A program made the position numbers and the translations under genes. Positions 20,801 to 28,345 of a stretch of DNA of 64,000 nucleotides are shown one piece after another. The DNA comes from Nitrospinaceae bacterium (GTDB lineage Bacteria > Nitrospinota_A > UBA7883 > JAJDBK01). Where the stretch lies: positions 62,001-126,000 of the forward strand of contig JAJDBK010000043.1 in NCBI GenBank assembly GCA_029261405.1, given 5' to 3'. Within the stretch, counting starts at the first letter, position 1. The number at the start of each line of letters is the position of its first letter. A model generated the notes under the pieces. The model did not search any database. It worked only from the letters and a program-made list of their open reading frames with translations, and had not been told where the DNA came from.

Positions 20801-21591
20801 TCGGTATGGTATGCGAGCAATCCACCGATCGATATACCGAGCAGAGCCGTGGAAATAACCGAGTTGGCGCTGTTGTAGTTGTTGAATATGGTCAGAAGCT
20901 GAAAGAGTATTATCTGCAGAAATATGATGGTAAAGGTTGTTCCGAAAACACCCGCGTAGAGGTTCCAGGCGTGAAATGGAGCGGGCTTTTGTTGCGGACC
21001 CCTTCCGCTGTCACGGCTGTATCCGAACAGAAACAATCCGGCTGAATAGAGAAACGCCGTGGCTCCGAACAGTCGCGTAACGCCTGAAATCAAGGCCAGA
21101 TACAAATTGTCGCTCTCCGGGATCAGCAGGTAGATCACCCATAAGGTGAGCCATATTACGGCGTAAGCCTTTGCGTCTTTGTTATCCCCCAGCGCATGGA
21201 GGTAGCTTTCCCCGAAATAGAGGAGGAACGAGACCGAAAATCCCGCCATTAAAAGATACTGGTATTCGCCAAGGTCATCGGACCCGATTCCGTTGATAAC
21301 GTGGTGAAACCTTGTGAAAGCCAGAGCGGACATAGCCAGGGCCACTATGGCGGCCATTACCCAGAAAGGTTTTCTGAGGGTTTCTTTATGGGATACGGCC
21401 AGGAAAAAGAGTGACGTGGCGATTAATTGAGCTGTTACGAGCCATGTGGCGGGGGTCAGTCGGTTGTTGAAGTTAAAATACGATTTCCTCCCCTGGCCCC
21501 ACTGGTATTCGGGCCACATCAAATGGGCTATACATAAAAGAACCTCGATTGTGACGAGCGCGAGGAGGGGCATTCTCAAATTAGCTATCAT
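17890..21591 (-). CDS. Spermidine-synthase-like polytopic membrane protein fused to a metallo-beta-lactamase domain
   Basis: A 1233-residue fusion. Residues about 1-410 are polytopic and include the FDLLGAALGAILL helix seen in membrane-embedded spermidine-synthase-like proteins. An AdoMet-type Rossmann domain spans about 470-650 (ILIIGLSGDGV near 478, VHGVEINP, LLDGRSYL). A second membrane block lies at about 750-965 (YLLIEVTLIQHLGIF). Residues about 985-1233 form a complete metallo-beta-lactamase fold of the lactonase/glyoxalase group: HGHWDH at 1076-1081, H1145 (GGGH), D1166 (GGDTAY) and H1210 (LPGHD). All expected metal ligands are present. The substrate of either enzyme half is unknown. 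It is the first gene of a two-gene unit read away from the hub at 21592-22333. Confidence 0.8.
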   Translation of the reverse strand: MIANLRMPLLALVTIEVLLCIAHLMWPEYQWGQGRKSYFNFNNRLTPATWLVTAQLIATSLFFLAVSHKETLRKPFWVMAAIVALAMSALAFTRFHHVINGIGSDDLGEYQYLLMAGFSVSFLLYFGESYLHALGDNKDAKAYAVIWLTLWVIYLLIPESDNLYLALISGVTRLFGATAFLYSAGLFLFGYSRDSGRGPQQKPAPFHAWNLYAGVFGTTFTIIFLQIILFQLLTIFNNYNSANSVISTALLGISIGGLLAYHTDNDRRRSALALWGLLLPFAILLSFGAAVALHKSTILAPLLLTVPFIACGYLITAALTFSDSYRIYFFDLLGAALGAILLNSALVMFREESGLLFLSAFTFITAIFFIRLHPVKSFRAPLITLALLGSAIFITGGYLNLETDWLNVVRAKVSKQHKKAETLFSRSSFVGRYDIVRRQPDSSTLKSYDNGRTIDTIRPNPVEDFAIDPRMPNNMYDNPAILIIGLSGDGVTKTGRFLSNDVHGVEINPSVVDLMTGELVPYNGDNYKDITVELLDGRSYLERNDKAFDMITLLNAHYAKGGVRGRSAAPEYLNTLEAAHMYLDHLTPRGTLIIEEPANNPLREAHPYKQLVTLKKALEDRGAKNPERHFFVFRWITKTNNYIQILMKKTPFTKDENILLKKWLKEVDDIRKIEKEEGVYKGPIKNSVTTMLSDPYIPLDTNFSKIIRGQMDREFMVKRNVTVITDDKPFPFRIDPASQSIKDGYVKTLIVALLVLPFCFAPLFGREIDRMPALRHMFIVMFTGAAYLLIEVTLIQHLGIFIGSPIVTFTLVLGTLFIFSGIGSLSSGAMKQKGLWISLLTIIVLLVVYIKLSPIVFAATARNPLLVKMGIAVILIAPIAFFMGVPFPYTLRTAAKDGLPPTLLFAMNGALGALAVPLAMNTSTAWGLTATAMIGVSLYLLVGLLFLSARAMLFTAVTNVVAAMALLTLLYSPWLTCDVEAYPKALDKHEVYAVSYGSSEYKESRAIKGGAPSKKVSFDWFYWVIKSDDGVTLVDTGFGDRNKARKKEFTRYERPVVKLRELGIEPDDVRDIIVTHGHWDHIGSLSDYPNANIHIQQKEFDSIKEKTDRPGVKALLTAENEGRLKLKDGSAVFAPGIDITAGGGHTIGSQYVTVKTLDGPVIIGGDTAYLYKSIDRYLPTGANYDENENISAIREMNKKAASPFFILPGHDKRVLKKFPQVAPKIAYIGILAK

Positions 21592-21644
21592 ATTGCAAAT
21601 TTACCAGCAAGAATCGTAATAAAAGCGAATAAACAGGGTATTCT

Positions 21645-21656
21645 GGACAACTGTCC
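21645..21656. promoter_or_regulatory. GGACA palindrome upstream of the fusion gene
   Basis: Perfect inverted repeat GGACA-AC-TGTCC, 54 bp upstream of the 17890-21591 start codon on the minus strand. It uses the same half-site as the direct repeats at 21798-21872, which suggests a shared regulator (inference). Confidence 0.4.
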
Positions 21657-21797
21657 TTGTAGCGTCCCGGCGTTTATAATAAAGTCATAATTCGACCCGG
21701 CATTATACCTCAAAACGCAAAATATCCTCTATTTATATATATGTTTAACCTGACGTTAATATATCATAAAATATCAAAAAAAAATATATGTGTAACA

Positions 21798-21872
21798 TGG
21801 ACATATGTATATACATATTACGGACATCTGGGCAATATAAAACCGGACAAAAGATCGTTTTACAAACGGACA
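21798..21872. repeat. Four phased GGACA direct repeats with exact 23-bp period
   Basis: The hexamer (T/C)GGACA occurs at 21798, 21821, 21844 and 21867, each exactly 23 bp from the last. The sequence between boxes is not conserved. Even spacing near two helical turns suggests cooperative protein binding on one DNA face. This is iteron-like in geometry, but no replication gene is nearby. Confidence 0.6.
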
Positions 21873-22201
21873 AATGTATATCAAGGGAAGGGTTTTTGGC
21901 CATGGTCTTGTCAGTTGATCTGGGGGAACGCAACTGTAATTTCCGGGAAAGTGTCATAAAGTGATACGTATGGCGCTGAGTGTGACAGCTGTAAGGGTCT
22001 GAAAGTAAAGCTTATAGTATGTGATGGCGGTGTTTGCGCCTCTGTCGGCTGTTTTTGGATGCGGGGTTCTTCTCTGGTGTGGTTTTATGCTAATTTCCGC
22101 CGAATCCTTCGCTGTTAGTGGGTGTGGATATATAGCTGTTCGGGATATATATAAACCGGACATTTGTCGTGCTGTAGTAGTCTGTTAGCCGATTGCGGCG
22201 C

Positions 22202-22230
22202 TTGATTTTATGTAAAATCTAATGTATGAT
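22202..22230 (+). promoter_or_regulatory. Sigma70 promoter of the minor pilin operon
   Basis: TTGATT at 22202-22207, a 17-bp spacer and TATGAT at 22225-22230. Transcription would begin near 22237, giving a leader of about 97 nt before pilV. It is the best promoter match I see in the window. Confidence 0.6.
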
Positions 22231-22252
22231 TAATTACGAAATACGGGTTGCG

Positions 22253-22324
22253 AAAAGGACCTTAATCGGGAAGCCGAAAGGCCGTAAGCTGGCAGGGCGC
22301 CTAAAGGCCCCAAACTTTTAAGGA
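22253..22324 (+). ncRNA. Candidate structured 5' leader (riboswitch-like) of the pilV operon
   Basis: Two internal hairpins are visible: GCC-GAAA-GGC (22273-22282, GNRA loop) and GGGCGCC-TAAA-GGCCCC (22295-22311, one bulged C). They can be closed by CCTTAA (22260-22265) pairing with TTAAGG (22318-22323), which buries the AAGGA Shine-Dalgarno at 22320-22324. AAAAG (22253-22257) can instead pair with CTTTT (22315-22319). The two closing helices share bases and exclude each other. Pilus genes are known targets of cyclic-dinucleotide riboswitches, but I could not match the GEMM core, so the class is left open. Confidence 0.45.
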
Positions 22325-22333
22325 CGAAATGGA

Positions 22334-22855
22334 ATGTTAATGCTGATCGATTCGAAACGGAAAGAAGAGCAGACGCAAGTAGAAACCGTTTTGTCTGGTG
22401 ACCATGCTGGGACGGGCCGGTCCGGTTTTACGTTGATAGAAATCATGGTCGCTATGCTTGTGATCGCCGTGGGAGTTCTTGGCGCGACCGCTATGCAGAC
22501 CACAGCTTTGAAAGCCACTATCCTTACAAGAAACGTAGACACCTGCACCCATCTCTCCTTCGCGGCTTTGGATCGAATCCACGCAAGCGCCAGCGATATC
22601 GCGGGATACACTGGTGGAGATTACGGAACAGACTTCGTGGTGTCCCCGACAGCCGGGTGCCCGTCGGGTACCTCCGATGCGGCGATGCTCTGCGAATCAA
22701 TGGAAAATATGCAGTTTGATTTTGGCGCCCTTTCTGTGTCGTTTGACAGCGACTTCCCCGTTACAGGGGTCGATACGGTTAGTGTGTCTGTAACGTGGGA
22801 CCATAATGGAGAACAGTACGAATGTCAGGCTATAGACATAATCCCGACCGGCTGA
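22334..22855 (+). CDS. pilV: Type IV pilus minor pilin PilV
   Basis: Minor pilin or pseudopilin that helps prime pilus assembly. The prepilin peptidase site is G31|FTLIE, followed by the hydrophobic alpha-1 helix (IMVAMLVIAVGVLGA), and the C-terminal half has paired cysteines. The 31-residue leader is long for a type IVa prepilin. An ATG at 22340 would shorten it by two, and the Shine-Dalgarno AAGGA at 22320-22324 suits either start. It is the first gene of the pilV-pilW-pilX-gspH run and overlaps pilW by 34 nt. Confidence 0.88.
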   Translation: MLMLIDSKRKEEQTQVETVLSGDHAGTGRSGFTLIEIMVAMLVIAVGVLGATAMQTTALKATILTRNVDTCTHLSFAALDRIHASASDIAGYTGGDYGTDFVVSPTAGCPSGTSDAAMLCESMENMQFDFGALSVSFDSDFPVTGVDTVSVSVTWDHNGEQYECQAIDIIPTG

Positions 22856-23889
22856 CGTCAAACTCAGGTTTTACCCTGATCGAGATGCTGGTGGCGATGG
22901 TAATCGCCGTGATTGTCATGGGAGGGGCCGTGTCGATGTTCCGTAGCAACCGAATCGCTTATACCCTTACGAACGAACTGCGAATCCTTGAGGAGAACAG
23001 CAGAATCGGAATCGATTATATGGGCCGAGCGTTACGGGGCGCCAATTTCCCCGGTGGCGTAGACCCCCTCTTTCAGGTAGACAACCTTGGAGCCGATCCT
23101 GATAACATACGCACCAACGTTGACTGGAAAACCGGTACCGATATTCTGGAGCTTTTTACATCCTCCTGCCCTGAAGAAATTCGAATCTCTTTTAGTGAAA
23201 CCGCCGCCAATACACAGGTGCCCGCAAGCTCTCTGATAGGTTGCATGGAGTGTTATGACCCGTCAGGCTCCTCCCAGGACCTCAACGACTGTCTGTCACA
23301 GTACGTCATCCTTATCCAGGGGGCGGGGCCGAACAAGATGTGCACACAGAACATAACCGGTGGCAACTTTACAGGTGGTGGCGCCAATGCGAAGATTAAT
23401 TATAACCGTGGCTCCGATGACGAGGTCAGAAACTCTCCCCACGACTGTGCGGACGTAACAGGCCATGAGATCAATCCGAATACAGGATGGGCCAACGTGG
23501 TTATCGGTGAGGATATATACTACTACGTGCGAAACGACGATCCTGACAATCCTGACCCCACGAAACCAAATCCCCAGCTTATGCGTTACAACTTCGGCGG
23601 TAACACCGAGGTTATAGCGAACAACGTGGAGGATTTTCAGGTGGTGATCGGAGAAGACAGCGACGCTAACGGGACTGTTGATCTTTGGGGAGACGAGGTT
23701 ACCACAGGTGAAAACGTCCGCACCGCTCGTATCTCCATGCTTTTCCGATCCGACAACATCGACCCTAATAAGGCGGTAAAACTGGTTCCCCCACTGGAGA
23801 ATAGCGATATTGACTCCACCGGAACTTCCGATAAATACCTGAGACGGGTCGCAAGCAGAACGGTACGCTTGCGAAACATGGGTAACTAG
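22822..23889 (+). CDS. pilW: Type IV pilus minor pilin PilW
   Basis: Minor pilin of 355 residues with a short leader ending SNSG|FTLIE, a hydrophobic helix (MLVAMVIAVIVMGGAV), and the PilW signature after it (RNRI-like SNRIAYTLTNELRILEENSRIGIDYMGRALR region). The long C-terminal globular domain has several Cys. The ATG at 22822 has GGAGA upstream inside pilV, and the 34-nt overlap indicates coupling. Confidence 0.9.
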   Translation: MSGYRHNPDRLTSNSGFTLIEMLVAMVIAVIVMGGAVSMFRSNRIAYTLTNELRILEENSRIGIDYMGRALRGANFPGGVDPLFQVDNLGADPDNIRTNVDWKTGTDILELFTSSCPEEIRISFSETAANTQVPASSLIGCMECYDPSGSSQDLNDCLSQYVILIQGAGPNKMCTQNITGGNFTGGGANAKINYNRGSDDEVRNSPHDCADVTGHEINPNTGWANVVIGEDIYYYVRNDDPDNPDPTKPNPQLMRYNFGGNTEVIANNVEDFQVVIGEDSDANGTVDLWGDEVTTGENVRTARISMLFRSDNIDPNKAVKLVPPLENSDIDSTGTSDKYLRRVASRTVRLRNMGN

Positions 23890-23898
23890 GCGGGTTTA

Positions 23899-24684
23899 AT
23901 GAAGGCTACGACCATGAAAAAGTATATGGCTCCCCGAACGATTAACGGTAAACGAAACAGCGGGAATGGTGTTGTCCTTATAGCCGCCCTGCTGGTGTTG
24001 GCCATGGTTACGGTCATGGGTCTCTACGGAACAAGAATGGCCGGCCTGGAACAGCACGTCGCCTCAAACACCAGGGCCAACATGAGTACCTTCTTCTATG
24101 CGGAGTCGGGGCTTAATCACGGTATGGTTATGCTTGCCAACGAGTTCGACGATTATAACAGCGACAATATCGCCCTGGGGAACAATCCGACCTGGAGCTA
24201 CGCTCTTGACGGTACCGCTTTTCCCAGCGCTGCGACCGAATTCTTCTGCCAGGATTGTGACGCGGGGGAGTCGTACCTTACCGGCGCCTGGACCAATGGT
24301 GGTGTGCAGATAATATCCAGATCAAACACGTTTGGAAACCTGACGATTATATACACCGTGACGTTGTGGGACAACGACGAGAGTTACAAGGATTCCACCT
24401 ACGACGAATACGACATCAATTGCGCCAATAACAACACCGATCCGATTGTCGATTGTGATGGATATATTGTCCTGCGGTCGGTTACCCAGGCGTTCGCCGC
24501 AGGATCAACTGACCCGGTTTCAGAGTCGATACAAGAGATGGTTCTTCAAGGGAGTGTCGATAGTTCCGGAGCGATCCTGCCGGGCGTATCCCAGGAGTTC
24601 GCCAACGAAGGTTCCGCATCTGGCGGTTCGGATCTGCACGATATAGACTTTACCGCCGCTGACTTCCAGCGAGTCAGTTTATAA
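23899..24684 (+). CDS. pilX: Type IV pilus assembly protein PilX
   Basis: A 261-residue pilus assembly protein of the PilX N-terminal family. A basic N-terminus is followed by NSGNGVVLIAALLVLAMV, a class III-like signal without the usual FTLIE sequence, then a segment matching the PilX pattern (GLEQHVASNTRANMSTFFYAE is the family-like region, about residues 50-71). It lies 9 nt after pilW. A second in-frame ATG at 23914 is possible. No pilY1 follows here, although pilY1 often sits beside pilX. Confidence 0.85.
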   Translation: MKATTMKKYMAPRTINGKRNSGNGVVLIAALLVLAMVTVMGLYGTRMAGLEQHVASNTRANMSTFFYAESGLNHGMVMLANEFDDYNSDNIALGNNPTWSYALDGTAFPSAATEFFCQDCDAGESYLTGAWTNGGVQIISRSNTFGNLTIIYTVTLWDNDESYKDSTYDEYDINCANNNTDPIVDCDGYIVLRSVTQAFAAGSTDPVSESIQEMVLQGSVDSSGAILPGVSQEFANEGSASGGSDLHDIDFTAADFQRVSL

Positions 24685-24817
24685 CAGAAAGAATAATTTT
24701 AATGGAGGCGCATGTATATGGACAAAATTTTGTAAGTAGTTGAAAATATAGCTATATCCACTGTGGGGGCATATTATGGATATTTTCCTGGGGTTTAAAC
24801 AGTCAATTGGAGGAATT

Positions 24818-25621
<804 letters not shown>

Positions 25622-25686
25622 TTAGCCGAATGCTCATAGTCAACCGGTTCCACCAGACCGGCTGTCAGAACCATCAGTAAAGAATT

Positions 25687-25726
25687 GGCCGGGAGTCGGG
25701 TAGATACCTGCTCCCGGCCATTTTTA
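25687..25726 (+). terminator. Rho-independent terminator of the pilin operon
   Basis: Stem GGCCGGGAG (25687-25695) and CTCCCGGCC (25711-25719), 9 bp perfect, followed by ATTTTTA. It lies 65 bp after the pseudopilin stop. Confidence 0.9.
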
Positions 25727-25918
25727 CATTCGTATCCGCCACTGTGTCGCAGAATCGGATAACGATTTCTTGTTATGCCTCTATCAGAAGTGTTATCATC
25801 TCACGAACCGGGTTTTCAAATGGATAACGTGTGTGCGCAATAAATAACTTGAAGTCGATCCATTCTGCCAACCCGAGTGAACCCGCACAATATAAATCGT
25901 CTTTTAGATCGCCGGGGC

Positions 25919-26212
25919 ATGGATTTTAACCTGTTTACGAAAGTAGAAGGCAAACTTGACCAGGTTTTGGACCGGTTGAGCGACCTGAGGGAGGAGAACC
26001 GGTCTCTCAAGGAGCATATCCATACTCTCGAACTTTCGGTGGAGCGAGCAAAATCGAACCCGGAACATACCAGGCTCAGGGAGAAACATCTGGTTCTCAT
26101 TGAAAAATACGACCACCTTATGATGCAAAAGGAGCTGTTGCGCAAGAAGATTGAATCGATTATAGCGCGCCTGGACGAGGTTATAACCGGGGAGGTGGAA
26201 GCCGGTGAGTGA
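25919..26212 (+). CDS. ZapB-like coiled-coil protein
   Basis: A small, almost wholly coiled-coil protein of 97 residues from the ATG at 25919. An upstream ATG at 25877 would add 14 residues. Heptad-like leucines run through LDQVLDRLSDLREENRSLKEH and on to the C-terminus. Its overlap by 8 nt with zapA, together with size and composition, suggests a divisome-associated factor related to ZapB. Sequence identity of coiled coils is weak evidence, so the name is not assigned. Confidence 0.65.
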   Translation: MDFNLFTKVEGKLDQVLDRLSDLREENRSLKEHIHTLELSVERAKSNPEHTRLREKHLVLIEKYDHLMMQKELLRKKIESIIARLDEVITGEVEAGE

Positions 26213-26525
26213 AAGCTGGAATGTGAAGATTGAGGTTTACGGTAAGGAATTCACCATAAAAACATCGGAGGATCCTGAAACCACCCGGGAGTACGCCCGC
26301 TTCATTGACGAGCGCATGAAAGATATCAGCCATAAGACAGGAACCTTCGATCCGGCCCGGATATCGACTCTGGCGCTCTTGCAGATCACCCACGAACTCT
26401 TTGCGCTTAAAGGGCAGATGGAATCGGACGAAAAGGAATTCGCCGCCCGGACCAAATCGCTGTTACGGAAGTTCGACTCGATTATACATCAGAAGGGGAT
26501 TCAGGGAGAGTTGACACAGGAGTAA
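26205..26525 (+). CDS. zapA: Cell division protein ZapA
   Basis: A 106-residue FtsZ-ring stabiliser. It shows the ZapA pattern: VKIEVYGKEFTIK at the N-terminus, then ARFIDERMKDIS and a long C-terminal helix with ISTLALLQITHEL. The GTG start at 26205 has GGAGG about 10 nt upstream. It is coupled to the coiled-coil gene in front. No 6S RNA-sized gap follows, as only about 30 nt separate it from the next gene. Confidence 0.87.
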   Translation: MSESWNVKIEVYGKEFTIKTSEDPETTREYARFIDERMKDISHKTGTFDPARISTLALLQITHELFALKGQMESDEKEFAARTKSLLRKFDSIIHQKGIQGELTQE

Positions 26526-26554
26526 CACCCTGCCGCCCCTGGAGCTTTTCGCTC

Positions 26555-27361
26555 ATGCTTTACAACTCGATTATTCCACCACTACTGATTGTTGTCACAC
26601 TTTTTTGCGGCGGTTGCGCTACAGTCGATAGCGGAAAAGAGTGGGGGAGTCGAGTGTCGGTTTTTCCCGGTTATACAAAGACCGAATCAGCATTTTCAAC
26701 GGCAATGAAAGATCCGGATACCTGGGCGCCTCTTATCGGAGCCACAATCTTCAGAGTCCTGGACATGGATCGCCAAGTGTCGCAGTGGGCATTTAATAAT
26801 ACACCTGTTTTCGGTTCTCCCTTGTCGGCTATCGAGGCAAGCGACCTCCTCCAGGATACGGCTGGCGTTGGCATGATTGTAACCGCTCTTATGACACCTG
26901 TGAGTGACGACAAAATGAGTGCAATGACCGGCAGGCTCAAGGGATTCGGGGTCGAGGCGCTCGCTGTCGGCATTACATCTGATACCACTGGTATTATCAA
27001 GGGGATAAGCGGCAGGCGAAGACCGGACGGCTCCGATAATAACAGCTTTCCGTCAGCTCACAGTTCACGCGCCTTTTCATATGCGGCGTTGGGTTCAAGA
27101 AACCTTGAGAGTATAAAGATGGGTGAGGGGTCACGAAGGGCGCTTGATTACGGTTTCACCGCTATTGCGATGGGTGTCGCCTGGGCGAGGGTGGAGGGGA
27201 GAGCGCATTACCCGTCCGATGTTCTTGCGGGCGCGGCGCTCGGCAATTTTCTTGCGCTATTTATCCACGACACGCTTCTGGGTAGGGAGTATGATGACTT
27301 AACCCTCCATGTCGATCCGGGCCAGGACGGTATTACGGTTCGGTTTACCATGGGCATGTGA
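26555..27361 (+). CDS. PAP2-family phosphatase, probable lipoprotein
   Basis: A 268-residue phosphatidic-acid-phosphatase type 2 protein. The three phosphatase motifs are KGISGRRRP, FPSAHSSRA and ARVEGRAHYPSD, with the catalytic His pair intact. The N-terminus is a signal peptide ending LFCGGC, a slightly irregular lipobox, so lipid attachment is likely but not certain. Members dephosphorylate lipid phosphates such as undecaprenyl diphosphate or lipid A intermediates. The substrate here is unknown. Confidence 0.82.
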   Translation: MLYNSIIPPLLIVVTLFCGGCATVDSGKEWGSRVSVFPGYTKTESAFSTAMKDPDTWAPLIGATIFRVLDMDRQVSQWAFNNTPVFGSPLSAIEASDLLQDTAGVGMIVTALMTPVSDDKMSAMTGRLKGFGVEALAVGITSDTTGIIKGISGRRRPDGSDNNSFPSAHSSRAFSYAALGSRNLESIKMGEGSRRALDYGFTAIAMGVAWARVEGRAHYPSDVLAGAALGNFLALFIHDTLLGREYDDLTLHVDPGQDGITVRFTMGM

Positions 27362-27370
27362 AAGATCTTT

Positions 27371-28333
27371 ATGAATAACCTTGACGATCTACCGTGCGAC
27401 GATATAATCCATTTTCGTGAAAGCTCCGACCCCACCATCTTCTTCGATATCGAATTGCAGAATATTGACCGGCTGACGCAATACGATTCGGTGGAACTGC
27501 ATCTGGTCTTTTCTCCATACAGCAGAAACGTGACATCAAAAAATTTCATCTTCTTTCCGTACGAAGATTACAGTCACGATATCTCCACCCACATGAAATC
27601 GATTTATACAAAAATCGGTAGTATTGGCGACAACCTCTTCGGGTTGGGGCTCGGTTTTGCTCTTGCCGTTATTTTCTATATTTTTAAGCCGTCAGAGCTT
27701 TTCAGTGTGGAGTCGGTAGTATCGATAATAGCCGCTTACGCTATCGGGAAGGAGCTGTGGGCCGACATAGATAACGGGTTGGTGAGGCTGACGAAGAACT
27801 GGAGAATTCAGTTCCGGAAAAGTTACTACTTATATCGGATGGAGCGGGGAACCACCCTGACCCGTTATGCGCAGATCGCCCAATCGAATCGCTACGGTCT
27901 TCTCGCCCTGAATCCAGGTCTTTTCGACTTCATCCAGCAGAAAAGTTCCCAAACACTGCGGATGTATTTCGACTCCGAATGTATACGCGCCCATAAGGGG
28001 GCAAGCGCTCATATTTTCAGTATCAGGGTCGATCCGGAAACATCAAGGCTTCTTGTAGCTAAAGGTTATATGATCGGAATGAAAACAAGTTTTAACAGAC
28101 ATTGCGCGGGGCTGATCCGTAGTGTAGAGCTGTTTCAGTCGATCAGCAAAACAATGGATTCAAGTTGCAAGGGTTGTATCGACAGCGCGGGGGAGTGGCG
28201 CGAGGGAGCTATCTTTTATCGGCGTACGGAAGCTTTCGGCAGGTTAAAGTATTTCGCCGAAGAGGGTATTGTCGATAATGTGTCGGCCCTCACTGTCGCG
28301 CCTGTAGAGTCAATTGCATCTGATAATCCATAA
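27371..28333 (+). CDS. Hypothetical membrane-associated protein
   Basis: A 320-residue protein I do not recognise. One or two hydrophobic segments lie at about 90-130 (LFGLGLGFALAVIFYIF, then VVSIIAAYAIG), separating an N-terminal beta-rich region from a larger basic and aromatic C-terminal region with CKGC near residue 260. It begins 9 nt after the PAP2 gene with the same orientation, so an envelope role shared with it is possible but unproven. It converges with the CCA transferase across 12 bp. Confidence 0.6.
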   Translation: MNNLDDLPCDDIIHFRESSDPTIFFDIELQNIDRLTQYDSVELHLVFSPYSRNVTSKNFIFFPYEDYSHDISTHMKSIYTKIGSIGDNLFGLGLGFALAVIFYIFKPSELFSVESVVSIIAAYAIGKELWADIDNGLVRLTKNWRIQFRKSYYLYRMERGTTLTRYAQIAQSNRYGLLALNPGLFDFIQQKSSQTLRMYFDSECIRAHKGASAHIFSIRVDPETSRLLVAKGYMIGMKTSFNRHCAGLIRSVELFQSISKTMDSSCKGCIDSAGEWREGAIFYRRTEAFGRLKYFAEEGIVDNVSALTVAPVESIASDNP

Positions 28334-28345
28334 GGTTCCCGGCGA

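Larger units (their letters stand above)
21592..22333. other. 742-bp non-coding regulatory region
   Basis: Divergent region between the minus-strand fusion gene and the plus-strand pilin operon. It is AT-rich at 21721-21840 and contains a GGACA palindrome, four phased GGACA direct repeats, another CGGACA at 22157-22162, a strong sigma70 promoter and a structured leader. I see no tRNA and no convincing protein gene. The short open frames in it show no recognisable family. Confidence 0.7.

Noticed and set aside
21798-21872. CRISPR array
   Set aside because: Only a 6-bp box repeats at 23-bp steps. There are no long direct repeats with regular spacers and no cas genes.
21741-21959. Small plus-strand frame of 72 codons in the regulatory hub
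   Set aside because: It lies across AT-rich sequence and the GGACA boxes, lacks a clear ribosome site and shows no known family.
22017-22040. Sigma54 promoter-like TGGC...TGC
   Set aside because: The GG-to-GC distance is 8 nt instead of the required 10.
22130-22145. 16-nt match TATATAGCTGTTCGGG also found near 40831-40846
   Set aside because: One 16-mer shared by chance in 64 kb is not surprising, and the second copy is inside a coding region with normal codons.
22251-22324. Assignment of the pilV leader to the GEMM c-di-GMP riboswitch
   Set aside because: The two-hairpin, GNRA-loop layout and pilus context tempt the call, but the conserved GEMM core (GCAAACC and GGGACGCAAAGCC-like sequences) is not there. 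The element is kept as an unclassified leader.
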